64,000 nucleotides of DNA from Raphanus sativus. Its lineage: Eukaryota > Streptophyta > Magnoliopsida > Brassicales > Brassicaceae. Location: NCBI RefSeq assembly GCF_000801105.2, contig NC_079514.1, forward strand, positions 186,001-250,000. The letters are read 5' to 3'. The notes beneath the pieces are model-generated. The model made no database searches, was not told where the DNA came from, and worked only from the letters and a program-made list of their open reading frames with translations. The translations under genes and the position numbers were made by a program. Each line of letters opens with the position of its first letter. The stretch's first letter is position 1. This document shows, piece after piece, positions 44,676 to 55,790 of the stretch.

Positions 44676-46101
44676 TCATGGAGGGCTCAAGGAGTTAGCC
44701 ACGTCGATCACGAACCTGTACCTAACATCAGCCTTAGCAAGCCTCTCCATTGCAGTGTTAATCTCATCCATCTTGATCAGCTCAATATCTGCCGTTATGT
44801 TATGCTTACCGCAGAACTCAAGCATCTCCTGTGTCTCCTTCATTCCTCCAATGTCACTTCCTCCCACCATTTTCCTTCCTATAAACAATAACTCATGGTT
44901 TAGCTTCTGTGACAAGAAACAAAAGTTTGTAGGGTTTTCTTTACCGAGAACAAGAGGGAAGATTGGTAGCTCAAGAGGCTTCTCAGGTAAGCCTAAAGTT
45001 ACTAGCTTTCCATTGACTTTGAGTAAACCAAGTAATGGAAACAGAGCATGTACTGCTGATACCGTATCGATAATGTAGTCCATTGTTCCTATTGCAGCCT
45101 AAAATTTCCACACAAACAATACAAAACATATATTTTCAGTTAGGACCAAAAACATAGGTAAACAGAACTATTTGTTACCTTCATCTTCTGAGGATCAGAT
45201 GAGACAAGAAACGAATCAGCACCAAGACGATTAATGGCTTCATCTTCTTTATTAGGAGAAGAACTAATCACAGTAACTTTCAAACCAAAAGCTTTACCAA
45301 TCTTGACAGCAACATGACCAAGCCCACCAAGTCCAGCCACACCCAAATGCTTCCCTGGCTCGGTCATACCATAGTACTTCATTGGACTATACACAGTGAT
45401 TCCAGCACACAGCAAAGGCGCACCAGAATCGCTAGGTAATCCCTCGGGAAACTGTAAAACAAACCGTTGGTCGACCACAATGGACTCCGAATATCCACCG
45501 TATGTCTTGGTTCCATCGGATCCAATGGAGTTGTAGGTGAAAGACATTTGGGGACAGTAGTTTTCAAGATCTTGGTCACAAGATTCGCAAGATTGGCAAG
45601 AACCAGTGATCACTCCTACTCCTACACGGTCTCCTTCTCTGAATTTAGTCACGTTTTTGCCAACTTTTGTAGCGATTCCAACTATTTCATGCCTGAGTCA
45701 TATATAATAACTTTTGTTATATATATATATATCAGTGTTTATTTAATAAAGTACGAGATATTTGTATGAGGTTGTTTTTGATTTTGTGTGATGGATTACC
45801 CTGGAACGACAGGATAATAGGAGAAACCCCAGTCGTTTTTGATGGTATGCAAATCAGTGTGGCACACTCCACAATACAAGATTTTCACTGTCACATCATT
45901 GTCACCATTGTCTCTGCATAGTAAGCATCAAACTATATCATAAACAAACTTTTTATGAGACAAAAAAACTCTGTAAATGAAGCAATAGACTGATTATGAG
46001 AACCTTCTGGAGAAATGGAAAGGAGAGAGTAGACCAGATTTGTCTTTGGCAGCCCAACCAAAGGCTTTGTTCGGATGCTCTGTCTCCGGAGATTTCGCCA
46101 T
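44676..46101 (-). CDS. CAD9: Cinnamyl alcohol dehydrogenase family protein (CAD9-like)
   Basis: Five exons on the minus strand: 46004-46101, 45800-45913, 45179-45692, 44945-45098, 44676-44878, giving 360 aa, the usual family length. It is a zinc-dependent medium-chain dehydrogenase. Catalytic-zinc ligands are C47 (CGVCHTD) and the GHE motif at 71-73, structural-zinc cysteines are C103, C106, C109 and C117, and the NADP(H)-binding loop is [11 protein letters not shown] near 190. The family reduces hydroxycinnamyl aldehydes with NADPH in lignin biosynthesis; CAD9-type members are thought to be secondary to CAD4/CAD5. The N-terminus [18 protein letters not shown] matches Arabidopsis CAD9. The last intron (44879-44944) is 66 bp, in frame and free of stops, so an isoform retaining it would gain 22 residues. 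Confidence 0.94.
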
Positions 46102-47277
46102 TTGTTTCTCTTTTGTCTGAGTGAGTGAGTGAGTGTGTGGAGATTGGGTTTATGTTGTGTGGTTTGGTTATCTCAAGGGAGTGGTGCATATATGGGCACT
46201 CACAGAGGAGAGGAAAGTAGCTCGAGCTATTAATAACTCTTTTATTGCTTTCATCAGTATATTAAGAAACTATATATATTTGTTTCCTCTACTTTTTTAA
46301 AAATCACATTGCATGAAATTAGGACAGTTATTTTATTTCACTGTATCTAATTATGTATAATAATATGCCATTTTGTGAGATATCCGAAGCTAAAACAGTC
46401 CTTAGTAACAAATAAAAATAAAACATGGTTTAATTATACAAGGATCTCCGTTTGATTCGTAAGACGTTACTGTGCAATCTATTTATTTCACTAAAACATT
46501 AGTAATTTTTTTCTAAATAAATATAGTATGCTTTCCTTGTAGTATCATTTATGTCGTTCATGAACCGTTGGTGGTTAGAAGTGGCCGCGTTTATAACTAC
46601 AACAAACTATGAATACGTGTATATATGGTATTGGCTGTTCAGGACATGTATAAATTGATAGGTTGAAGGCTAGAGAGAGTAGTTTGGTGGCCTCTTTAAA
46701 GGGTTAGTAGTTGTCGCCCAATTAAATGCATAGAATTCGGATCCGAAGAAGTCTTCGTGTCCGGGACTTTACTCCCCCACGTTCAATCTATAAGGCCCAT
46801 CCCAGTAAAGTCTTCCATATTTGAAAACTTTGATGCTATGGGCCTATCGATGCATGCGTTTTTAAAGTGTTGTACAGAGCCCATCGACGCATGCAGTTTT
46901 GAGACGCAAAACGGAGAAACTAGCGTTTCAAATGAAATAGTGATCACTATCGGTGTGTTAGGAAATATGGCGTGACAAATTCATGTGATAAATCCAGTGT
47001 TTGCGGTTCGGTATGAGAACTAACTTGCAAGTAAACAAAAATCCAAAACAAGCGTTTGCTATCATCAAGACGCATGAACTAGCTTTTAAAGCATCTTTCA
47101 CTGACAATATTTTTGTTGACGAATCGTGTAAATGAGATATGACATTGCATTTCATGTAATGAAACCAAGCGTTTGCATTTGAGAATCAAGAACAAACATA
47201 AGCTAAACAAAAAGAAAAGCGTATTGGGATCAAGACCGCAAACGCAGAAACTAGCTTGTAAAAGTTTTGGGCTTATT
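46102..47277. other. Intergenic region between CAD9 and the At4g39320-like gene
   Basis: Contains the CAD9 promoter side (a (GTGA)n-like run in the leader near 46121-46137) and short scattered repeats of ACGCATGC/GCGTTT phrases at about 46850-47230 that look transposon-derived. No coding exon recognised. Confidence 0.4.
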
Positions 47278-47802
47278 TCACTGCGCTTGTGCTTCTCCTC
47301 TGACTTCCTCTGGCTTCGCCTCTGTTTCTCTTTCTTTCACAGTCGCATCGTCGATCACTTTCTGACCATGAACGGCCTCTTCCTTCACAACCTTCAGATC
47401 ATCAGCAGGAGATTTTGGGCCCGTCACTGGAATTTTTGTCTTTTCTGTAACTGGAGACTCTGCCTCAGCCAGAGCTGTTTTCAGAACTTCAGTAACCGGT
47501 ATCTTTTCCGGTGTTATCTTCTCCTCCTCTTTCATAGTCTTATCTGCCTTTTCCTATATATTAACCAAAAAACCACAAAAGATTATATAAAAGATTGATA
47601 AAATTAAGAATCTAACATCCCAAAAGCTATCACATTATATGTTTTCGTTTGGAAAGTTTAGTTGACTTACTTGAAGGAACAGGTTGATAAGAGATTTTGC
47701 AGCGTCGATCTTCTGATCTTCAAGAAGTGAAATCTCAAGCTCCTCTGGCGCCGGAGCTCCAGTTTCCGACAAAACTTTTGGCTTTAGTCCACAATTCCCC
47801 AT
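47278..47802 (-). CDS. Small charged protein (At4g39320-like, 'microtubule-associated-like')
   Basis: Two exons, 47671-47802 and 47278-47553, giving 135 aa. The N-terminal exon encodes a compact segment, MGNCGLKPKVLSETGAPAP, and a helix (ISLLEDQKIDAAKSLINLFLQ). A myristoylation-like MGNC start is visible and could anchor it to membranes. The second exon is a low-complexity Lys/Glu/Pro/Val-rich tail (PVTEVLKTALAEAESPVTEK). There is no catalytic domain. Its position between CAD9 and the NOXY2-like gene agrees with At4g39320, named only by weak similarity to microtubule-associated proteins. True function unknown. Confidence 0.7.
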
Positions 47803-48742
47803 ATTGCTATCCTTTAGCTAGCCAGGTATTCTAAATTCTTTTTGTTATATCTCGTTCGAGTTCTTACATCAAGAACATGATCTATTATATAGGCATACAC
47901 ACACATGTTGTATATGTAGTTTTTTTCCCCTTAGTAATAAAATGTAGCTAGTAATTTTCATTAAGCACATTTGCTTAGTCCCCGTTGGTAATTTAAACAC
48001 TAAGGCTGTCGAAACTAGCGTTGGACGATCTGTCAGTTTGTCTGGTGAGTGTGGGCGTATCGTATATTTCTGGTACATTTTTTCTGTTTTCTAGTGTAAC
48101 AATACTGTAGTTACATAGTTGGTGGACTAGAAAACGTAGTAATCAAATTATGCTTACATCATTATTACTAATAAGCAGATGTTGGAGTAGACTGCAAGCA
48201 AGTTCGGATTCAAAATTATTGGTTGGTAGGGTTTTCAGTTTGATTATGTTCGTTAGACGTTTAATTTCTTGGCTATAAGCCTATAACTTATAAGGCTTAT
48301 AAAATGATGATTAATGATTTGAGATATTTAAGATAACACTTGGGTTGGGAAGTAAAAACAATATGGTCTTAAACCGGTTCAATCGGTCTATAACTGGCAG
48401 CATCAAGTAGTAGTAGTCTTGAGCAGTACAATAACTAGTATCAACCAATGGACGCTTCACGATCAAGAGTCAAGACTAGTGCTAATGAGAAGAGAGGAGA
48501 AGCTGAATTGTAACGCAGAAAAAAGCCCCCAAAAATGTGTGGATAACAACAAATAGCAACAGAAAGATAAGTAGAACTCTGAAGCATCAAGTCTTTGTGA
48601 ACTATAACAAATACAAGGACGAAAGAGTTAAAACTAGAAGAAAGTAGTATCCTTGTTCATTCATTGTCTGAAAGCAAGTCCTAATAATTTTTGATTATTT
48701 TTTCGCCTTATATAGATAGATTCCAGCAGACCGGGCAGGGGG
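47803..48742. other. Intergenic region
   Basis: AT-rich and non-coding, holding the promoter side of the At4g39320-like gene and the 3' side of the NOXY2-like gene. A 44-bp phrase (TTTTCATACTTTTACTTATTGAACC and flanking bases) is repeated a little further on, at 48909 and 48986, within the intron of the next gene. Confidence 0.4.
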
Positions 48743-49501
48743 TCACAAAGGCGTGGCAAATCCTGTCGGATTGAGTAGAAGAATACAAGTCAGAAAAGCA
48801 AAGCTTTAAGACATAACACAAGCACATAAAGAACCTAAGACCAAACATAAATCTCAACAAAAATATGATTTAAGTAAAACAATTCCTTCCTTCAAAAGTC
48901 TGTCAAAGTTTTCATACTTTTACTTATTGAACCATATCATCTATTAAATCCCATTTCATACTAAAAAGATTGCCATCTTAGAGTTTTTCATACTTTTACT
49001 TATTGAACCATCCAATTTCATACTAAAAAGATTGCCATCTTAGAGTTTCAACCCTCTATTCCATGAAACGAGATTCTAGCTTACTAATCAATAAAATCTC
49101 CAAATTCACTTTCAAGGAAAGGGAGATGAAATATTACCCTCGGAAAGCATGCTCCAACAAGAGGAATCAGCAGCGATGCTTGACCGGAGCCGAGCTGAAG
49201 CAACCGCACTGTGAAGCGGAATCATCGTTTCAACGCTTCCCAAAGCAGACAATACCCTTCACATTTCCATTGAAAAAAGTTTCTGATCAAACAAAATCTC
49301 CCAAAACATCGTTTGGGTACTCTCTCTAAATTAATTGAGTGCTCACCTTGAAGCGCGAGGAATGGATTGGGACACTGAAGCAAAAGGAACTGAAGTCGTC
49401 GTTGTCGGTTTAAGATTGAGATACTTTTGAGTTAAGGTCCTGGATCTAGATACTAAATTCCTGGAACCACTCACCAGCGCTGACCTGCAAACCGATGCCA
49501 T
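48743..49501 (-). CDS. Small mitochondrial protein (NONRESPONDING TO OXYLIPINS 2-like, At4g39300-like)
   Basis: Three exons, 49347-49501, 49138-49256 and a 20-nt last exon, 48743-48762, giving 97 aa. The N-terminus MASVCRSALVSGSRNLVSRS is an Arg/Ser-rich presequence for mitochondria. The body carries the family core LGSVETMIPLHSAVASARL and SSIAADSSCWSMLSEG, and the micro-exon adds FATPL, close to the AVPL-type ending of the family. If the second intron is not spliced, the protein ends shortly after with ISSPFP. NOXY2-type proteins affect mitochondrial morphology and oxylipin responses; this paralogue's role is inferred only from similarity. A direct repeat within intron 2 (48909/48986) is a local oddity. 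Confidence 0.8.
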
Positions 49502-49856
49502 CTCTGGGACGCAAGAATCAATCTCAAGGCGAAAGGTAGAGGAAACACAATGAAAATGGACGACGACAGTATGAAACATAACACTAAACCCTACGGCCCA
49601 ATGGGCTTACTTTATTTTCAAGCTTATTGCCCCGAAAGGTACTACAATTTACAGCTTTTGGGATTCCTACCCCACACAAAACCAATTGAATAATAGTCCC
49701 CCCTCCCAGTATCATGATATCATCAAATCAAAACTGGTCGGGTTTGATTATAAATTTCTGGGAATTTTATTAACAAGATAAACAAATCATAACCACAAAG
49801 AGAAAAAAAAAACAAAATGTGAAAAAAATACAGTGTGTGTGTGAGTCCGTTTTTTT
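49502..49856. other. Intergenic region between the NOXY2-like and receptor-kinase genes
   Basis: Short promoter region. AAGCCCATTGGGCC-like sequence near 49594-49608 contains site-II-type GGGCC/TGGGC motifs, common in nuclear genes for mitochondrial proteins. Confidence 0.4.
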
Positions 49857-52745
49857 TTATAGATATACATCTTTCATACTTCGTCGACTCGAGGCGCCAC
49901 GGCTACTTCCCCGCGTAGACGATCCAATCACTCCTTGAGATCTCGCTAAACCCTCCGCCTGAGACAGAAGGCTACTCGTTCCCGCCGTCACAGGATCCGA
50001 AGTGCTCTGTCTCCAGCTTCCGAATATTCTCCCGCTGCTCGACGATCCTCTCGAAGATCCAATCGTACGGAACCTCTCCGACTCGCTGCTGTCTTCCCTC
50101 ACCACTCTCAGCGGATTCTCCAGCGCCTGCACCACGTGTCTCATCAGCGGCCGTCTCGTCGGTTTGGGGTTGAGGCAGGATCTGGCGACGATCGCCATCG
50201 CCCAGACTTCTTCCAAGAGGTCTTCGTCGACGAGGAGGGACTGGTCTAGGATGTTCGTCACTGGCTCTTTCTCTTGCGATGATATGTGTGGCATTATCTC
50301 TGCTAATATTCTTTTGAATTGTGCTTCTTCGCATCCGCTGATTCCGATTTTGCCTGTGATTAGCTCTAGTATTATCTTCCCGAAGCAGTAGACATCGTAT
50401 GCACATGTTGCTGTTGCTGGAGAGTCTGGTGGAGAGAGAGAGAGATTGTTAGAAGATTGAGATTTTTTAATAATGTAAAAACAGTTGAAGATGAACTCTT
50501 ACCAGGAACACTTTCTTGAGAAGACCTGAAGAGAGAAGAAAGAAAGAAGCTTTAATTGTTAGATGTTTTAATCTAAATCTGACTCAAGTGTTGAAGTGGA
50601 GAGAGAGAGAGAGAGAGACTTACTGGGATAATCTGCTGAGCAAGCGTGCGATTTTCTTTGGACGGCCATTGTTTTCTTGATGACAAGCTTTGCTGAAGCT
50701 TCCTAGCCTTACTTCAAACTTATCATCCAGCAGAATGCTGCTTGCTTGTACATCTCTTTTAAAAAAACGACAGTTACATTTGGTTATAGATCAGCATCAC
50801 TATGAACATATTGGTGAATGGAAAGGAATTATGTTTTTTTTTTATACCTGTGGACGATAGATGGTGAACAGTCATGATGCAGGTAAGAAAGTCCCTCTGC
50901 TGCTCCCAATGCTATTTTCAACCTGGTGATCCAGTCTAGAGATTTCAATCCGTCGTCAACAAGGGAACTTGATTTGTAGAACAATGAGCTTGGCAAATCC
51001 CTGTTCATCATGTACTTATACACCAGCAGCTTGTGTGTTGTGCTCTCTAAGCATTTTCCTACGAATGGGACAATTCTCGGATGAGCAAACCGGCTGAAGA
51101 AATCCAACTCTGTTAGATAAGCTTCGTTGCTCTTCATCAACTCCAAGTTGATTCTCTTCACAACGACCTGAACTCCGTTTTCTAGAACTCCTTTGAAAAG
51201 ATCACCTGATCTTCCTTTCTTGATCAGGTTCGCGTCTCCGAACTCCTTTGTGGCGTTGACCAGCTGTTGATAGGTAAATGACGTTCCAAGGCTCGCATAG
51301 TTTACAGAGACTCCTCCTCTTTCCGAGGGAAGTGTTTCATCAGGAGGCAATGGGCCTACGCCGTTGTTTCTCCCTCTAGGACGTGTACTGGTTGATGTTA
51401 TGTTTCTTCTACGGACACAGAAGTTCACTGTTATCGGTAACAATATGAGAATGAGCATAACCAAAATAGACCCTCCAACTGCAGCAATTATGACAATAGT
51501 CCTTTGGCTTAGCCAGGGAGACTTAGGCTTCTTTTCCTCTGCAGGTTGCTGTCCGAAATTGTCGAAACTTAACCCCTTTCCGGAGTAAAACAAAGAGCAG
51601 TCTGACAATCCTCGCTGGTTCATTCGTCCCTGAAGACAATTGTTGCTCAAGGAAGCATTGATGGGCACAAAGTCAGGAACTTTACCTTGGAAATAGTTTC
51701 TTGTCAGATCAGCAACCCGGAACCTCCTCAGTATAAGTGCTAGATTGCCGTAAAACATGTTCCCGGATATGTTTAGCAATGAAACAGTAGAACCAAAACT
51801 GACAGTGATGTTAGGCAGCTCGTTGGAGAATTGATTTCCAGAAATATCTAGAATCTTCAGGTCTGGTAACGACCATAAGCTAGAAGGTAAAACGCCGGTG
51901 AAGCCACAGCCTCTGAAGTCAACGGTCTGCAGTTTACTCAGGAAACTAAACAGATCAGGAGGTAGGGATCCTGAAAGGCGGTTTCCAGCAACTACAAGTG
52001 TCTGCAAGTTTGTGAGCTCTTTGAGTTCTGATGGAACCGAACCAGACAGGTCGTTGAAGCTGAGATCAAGGTCAACTAAAGCAGAAATATCTCCAAGTGA
52101 TGGAGGTATGGAGGAGGACAAGGCGTTATGTGATAGATTCAGACGTTGGAGCTTTGAGACTGCCCCAATTCTAGCCGGAATCAAACCATCTACAGAGTTT
52201 GAGGAAAGATCAAGAAATGATAAGTTCAGAAGAGATGTAAGAGACAGAGGAATGCTCCCTTGGATTGAGTTATTGGAAAGATCAAGAACCGTGAGGCGTG
52301 ATAGCCCGCTCAAATTTGCAGGGATGGTTCCTGTGATTGAACAGGAGCTAAGGTCCAACACCTGCAAAGTCAACAGGCTCGATCCTAATAAAACAGGGAT
52401 TGGACCTGGAAGAGAGAACCTCGAGGCGTTGAAAGAGGATAAACGGGAGAGACTGACGAGCGAGTCAACAGAGAATTGAGGGTTTTGATTGCCAACCCTT
52501 GTTCTTCTGAACCCTGAAATGTTGATATGAGTTACACTACCATTCTGATCACATCTGACGCCGTTCCAGTTCAGACAAGGATCGCCTTTGACAGGCCAAT
52601 CTCTGCCTCTTAGCCCCAGAGAAGACCTTAGTACCAAAAGCGCCGATTTCTCAACCGGAGAAGAACTTGTCTGTTGCTCAAACGTTGACTCTAACAACAA
52701 GAGGAGGAAGAAGAAGAGAAGCAAGATTGTCTTCTTCTGATCCAT
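49857..52745 (-). CDS. LRR receptor-like kinase (At4g39270-like), probable pseudokinase
   Basis: Four exons, 50848-52745, 50624-50755, a 23-nt exon 50503-50525 and 49857-50425, giving 873 aa. Order: signal peptide (LLLLFFFLLLLLEST), N-terminal LRR cap (CLNWNGVRC), about eleven LRRs, a transmembrane helix near 410-435 (IVIIAAVGGSILVMLILILL), then a kinase-like domain and a Ser/Arg-rich tail. The ATP-site lysine is present (VVVKR). However, the catalytic loop reads HRDVQASS, lacking the usual Asn, and the DFG motif is replaced by LGSFSKA. Phosphotransfer is therefore unlikely and it probably signals as a scaffold or co-receptor. The same changes occur, as I recall, in Arabidopsis At4g39270, so this is an old family trait rather than decay. 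GA-rich runs sit in two introns. Confidence 0.92.
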
Positions 52746-54064
52746 CTTTGTTTCTCTTAACTCTGATGAGAAAATCTAACGACCCTTAAAACCCTTCAAG
52801 TCGTAAGATTCAATTGGAAAGAATCTTTGCAATTTATGGAGAAGCCATCACTCAGAATCAAGTAAAAAAGGAAAGTTTCTCTTTTGGTGACGTTCTATGA
52901 TTCTTACCAACGAGATAAAAAGATGTATAAAAAGATGTTCTTTTTCTCTGTACCCTCTGCGACTTTCTGGTAATTAATGTTCTGTGCACTTACAGAATCA
53001 AAACTCATTGTTGGTTACCAATCATTTTCTTCTCTCTCTCTAGCTCTTCCATCTTCTTTTTTCCTCTAGATTTAGAGAGAGAAAGATGGAAAGTCTTTAA
53101 TAAAATACGAAACTAACTTGAATAATAATATTTTAATATTGTAGTTTGTTACGGAACTGTTCTGGACAGAGAAAGCTTCATTACTGGTCAAGAACAGCGG
53201 CCGGTTCAGACAACAGAGTGTAAGAAGTGAAAAAAAAAGAGAGATAGATGGGATCCTTTCGTTATAATACCCGCTGGCACGTCGTTCCCAAGATTTATGG
53301 TTAGATTTTGGATACGACATCGTCTTGATTAGTTTTGACTCTCAACGATCCCGCCAAGACAGCTTAACGAACTCTCAATATATATCATTTTTAATATTTT
53401 AAAAATATTATCCATTTTTATAAAAATGTTAAAATCAATGATAGAATAGTAGTTAGAATAATAATTGATTTGATTCTACATATAATTTAATTACAATTTT
53501 CTCGTATTAAATCGACTAAAGATAAGTAATCGTGGCTCTATTTATGAGAGAAATCAAGAAAAAGTCAACGTTCAAGTGTGACATAGTATTAGTCAGCATT
53601 TTCACCCACACCCACAAAAGTCAACCCCAAGATATACAACAATTTGATTGACATTATTGTATGGTTGAAGATACACATTTGATAACTAACAAGTTAACAT
53701 CAGTCAAACTTTAGTGCTATTTTTACATGACACAATACTTCTGATCATAGATTCATCAAACTACCTGAAGTACAAATTGATATTCAATGTTTGCAAAACT
53801 GAGTTAGATTGGACCATTTGTCATGTTTATATAGCTTCAGAATTAACATAAAATATGAACGTCAAATAAGTTAACCAATACTCCAATGTTTTCACAGATG
53901 TGTGTTTCCATGTGGAATTAAGAAAACTACAAAATATACTGGTACCGTTTAAAAGACTAGATATACCGTTTCGTAGACGATATGGGCCTAAACGATTTAA
54001 TTATAAATAGCAGGCCCCATCTTTTCATATCTTTCCTGCGGTTGACATTTCACAGCGAACGGGT
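52746..54064. other. Intergenic region upstream of the receptor kinase and the kelch genes
   Basis: Holds the receptor-kinase promoter and leader on its left and the kelch F-box promoter on its right (TATAAATAG near 54002-54010 with TGGGCCTAA near 53983). No other gene recognised. Confidence 0.4.
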
Positions 54065-55220
54065 ATGCATCTTTTAACTGTTACAAGTTCCTCTGGCTCT
54101 AATGCCGAGAAACCGCCACAGAAGAAGAAGAAGAAAGTGCATGGTCCGAGGCCATCTTCGCTCTTGCTACTTCCAGATGAATTATCTCTGAACTGTTTAG
54201 CACGCGTGCCTCGATGTTACCACCCGTCGGTCTCACTGGTGTCCACAACCTTGAGGCGTCTCATCGCTTCGCCGCAGATTTACGTAGAAAGGTCACTACT
54301 TCGCCGGACGGAGCACGTCCTTTACGTTGCGCTTAGATCTGAAGTTACAGAAACCCCTCGATGGTACACTCTCAATCTCAAACCTTTCGGACAACAACAA
54401 GAATCTGGAGTAGTTAAACACAGTTTGGTTCCTGTCCCGTCGTTCCCTTCGGTTCCTCCTTGGGGAATGTCTATCGTCACCGTCGGTTCAGAGATTTATG
54501 TTATCGGTGGATGCGTCGACGAAAAGTTCGTCTCCATTGGGTTTGTCATCGACTGTCCATCGCAGACGTGTCGCTTCCTCCCTAGCATGAAGCAAGAACG
54601 CGGCTGCGCCGCCGCAGGAATCGTGGACGGGAAGTTGTACGTGATCGGAGGGTGTAACCCTCGGTCTTTGAACTGGGTGGAGGCTTTTGATCTAGAGACT
54701 CAAACTTGGGAGACTGAAGAGTGAGTACAACAACGTGGAGGTGTACGAGAAAATGATCAGGAGTTTCGTGATGGGCGATAAGATCTGCGTCATGGATCGA
54801 AAGAATAGCTTTTTTTACGATCCCAAAGAAGGGAGTTTTGAGATGGACCCGTTGTTGAACAAACAGTGGAGTGTGGGTTCTTGCGTGATTGATGACAAGT
54901 TGTACTCGTTTGGTCGGGAGAATGTGTTTGGTCGGAAGAATACGATATGGGAGTTTGATACTGTCGGGAGGGTTTGGAGGGAAGTGAAGGGTCTTGAAGG
55001 TCTTCCTGATAAGGCTGAAGGATCCAAAATGGTGAATTATGGTGGCAAACTTGTGATTTTGTGTAACCTTCAAGAGCGTTTGACGGAGATTTGGTATACA
55101 GAGATTGAATTGGAAAGGAGGGAAGGAGGAGAGGTTTGGGGGACGATCTTGTGTTCTAGTCTTGTGCTGGCTTTGGAAGATGCATATGTTGTCTTACGAT
55201 CTCTAGCTGTGTCATTTTGA
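54065..55220 (+). pseudogene. F-box/kelch-repeat gene, tandem copy 1, frameshifted
   Basis: The first frame (54065-54724, 219 residues) encodes an F-box (LPDELSLNCLARVPRCYHPSVSLVSTTLRRL) and two kelch motifs (SEIYVIGGCVD, GKLYVIGGC) but stops at 54722-54724. The rest of the kelch region continues in another frame to 55220 (YNNVEVYEKMIR-like start, through RSLAVSF). Compared with copy 2, five bases are missing just after WET, giving the frameshift. Family members pair with SKP1 in SCF ubiquitin ligases. If translated, this copy would give an F-box with a stump of the propeller. Confidence 0.85.
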
Positions 55221-55790
55221 AAACGTAATGGAGCAGCCTGGTCTGGTGTGTTCGAGATGAAAATCTAAGGCTATAAACTATTGGATGTTGAATTTTCTTG
55301 CCCTTGTTTCTTTCTGGTACAAATCTTTGGAAGTTGTTATATTTATTTATGAATAGCTTTGTGACCTTATCGACAAGTGTTTTTGAATTGTTTGAATTTT
55401 AACATGGTCAAAGCTCTACGTGGAGTGTGACGTTGCCTTGGTGAAAAAAATTAAACCGAACGATGAAGATCTTATCCTGAGTGGGATGCATTATTAGTTC
55501 TAGTGTTCTACCACTCAACCAAAATATCACTATGTATATCAAGGGCTTAAAGTTTACCTAAACATAACGTTTCATAACGTTTTCAATTTTTCATAACCGT
55601 TTTCAATTTTTCATAACGTTTCATAACCGGTATGGTTTCATAAACATAACGTTTTAAATTTTTAATTTTTTTGGAAGCGTTTCATAAACGATACATGGGC
55701 CTAAGCCCATTTAAAAGATGAAATATAAATACGAGACCCCTTCCTCCCTTCTCTTCCTTGCTACGCCGTTGACATTTGACAGCGACGGTT
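55221..55790. other. Spacer and promoter between the kelch genes
   Basis: Includes a local cluster of TTTCATAACCGTTTTCAAT-type repeats (55569-55650) and, before copy 2, GGGCCTAAGCCCA (55698) and ATATAAATA (55725), the same promoter arrangement as copy 1. The promoter was therefore duplicated with the gene. Confidence 0.5.

Noticed and set aside
46757..46975. Short plus-strand frame upstream of the At4g39320-like gene
   Set aside because: The area is made of repeated ACGCATGC/GCGTTT phrases and the frame matches no family.
47173..47598. Plus-strand open frame antisense to the At4g39320-like gene
   Set aside because: The minus-strand exon has the conserved low-complexity tail and correct splice phase; the plus frame has no homology.
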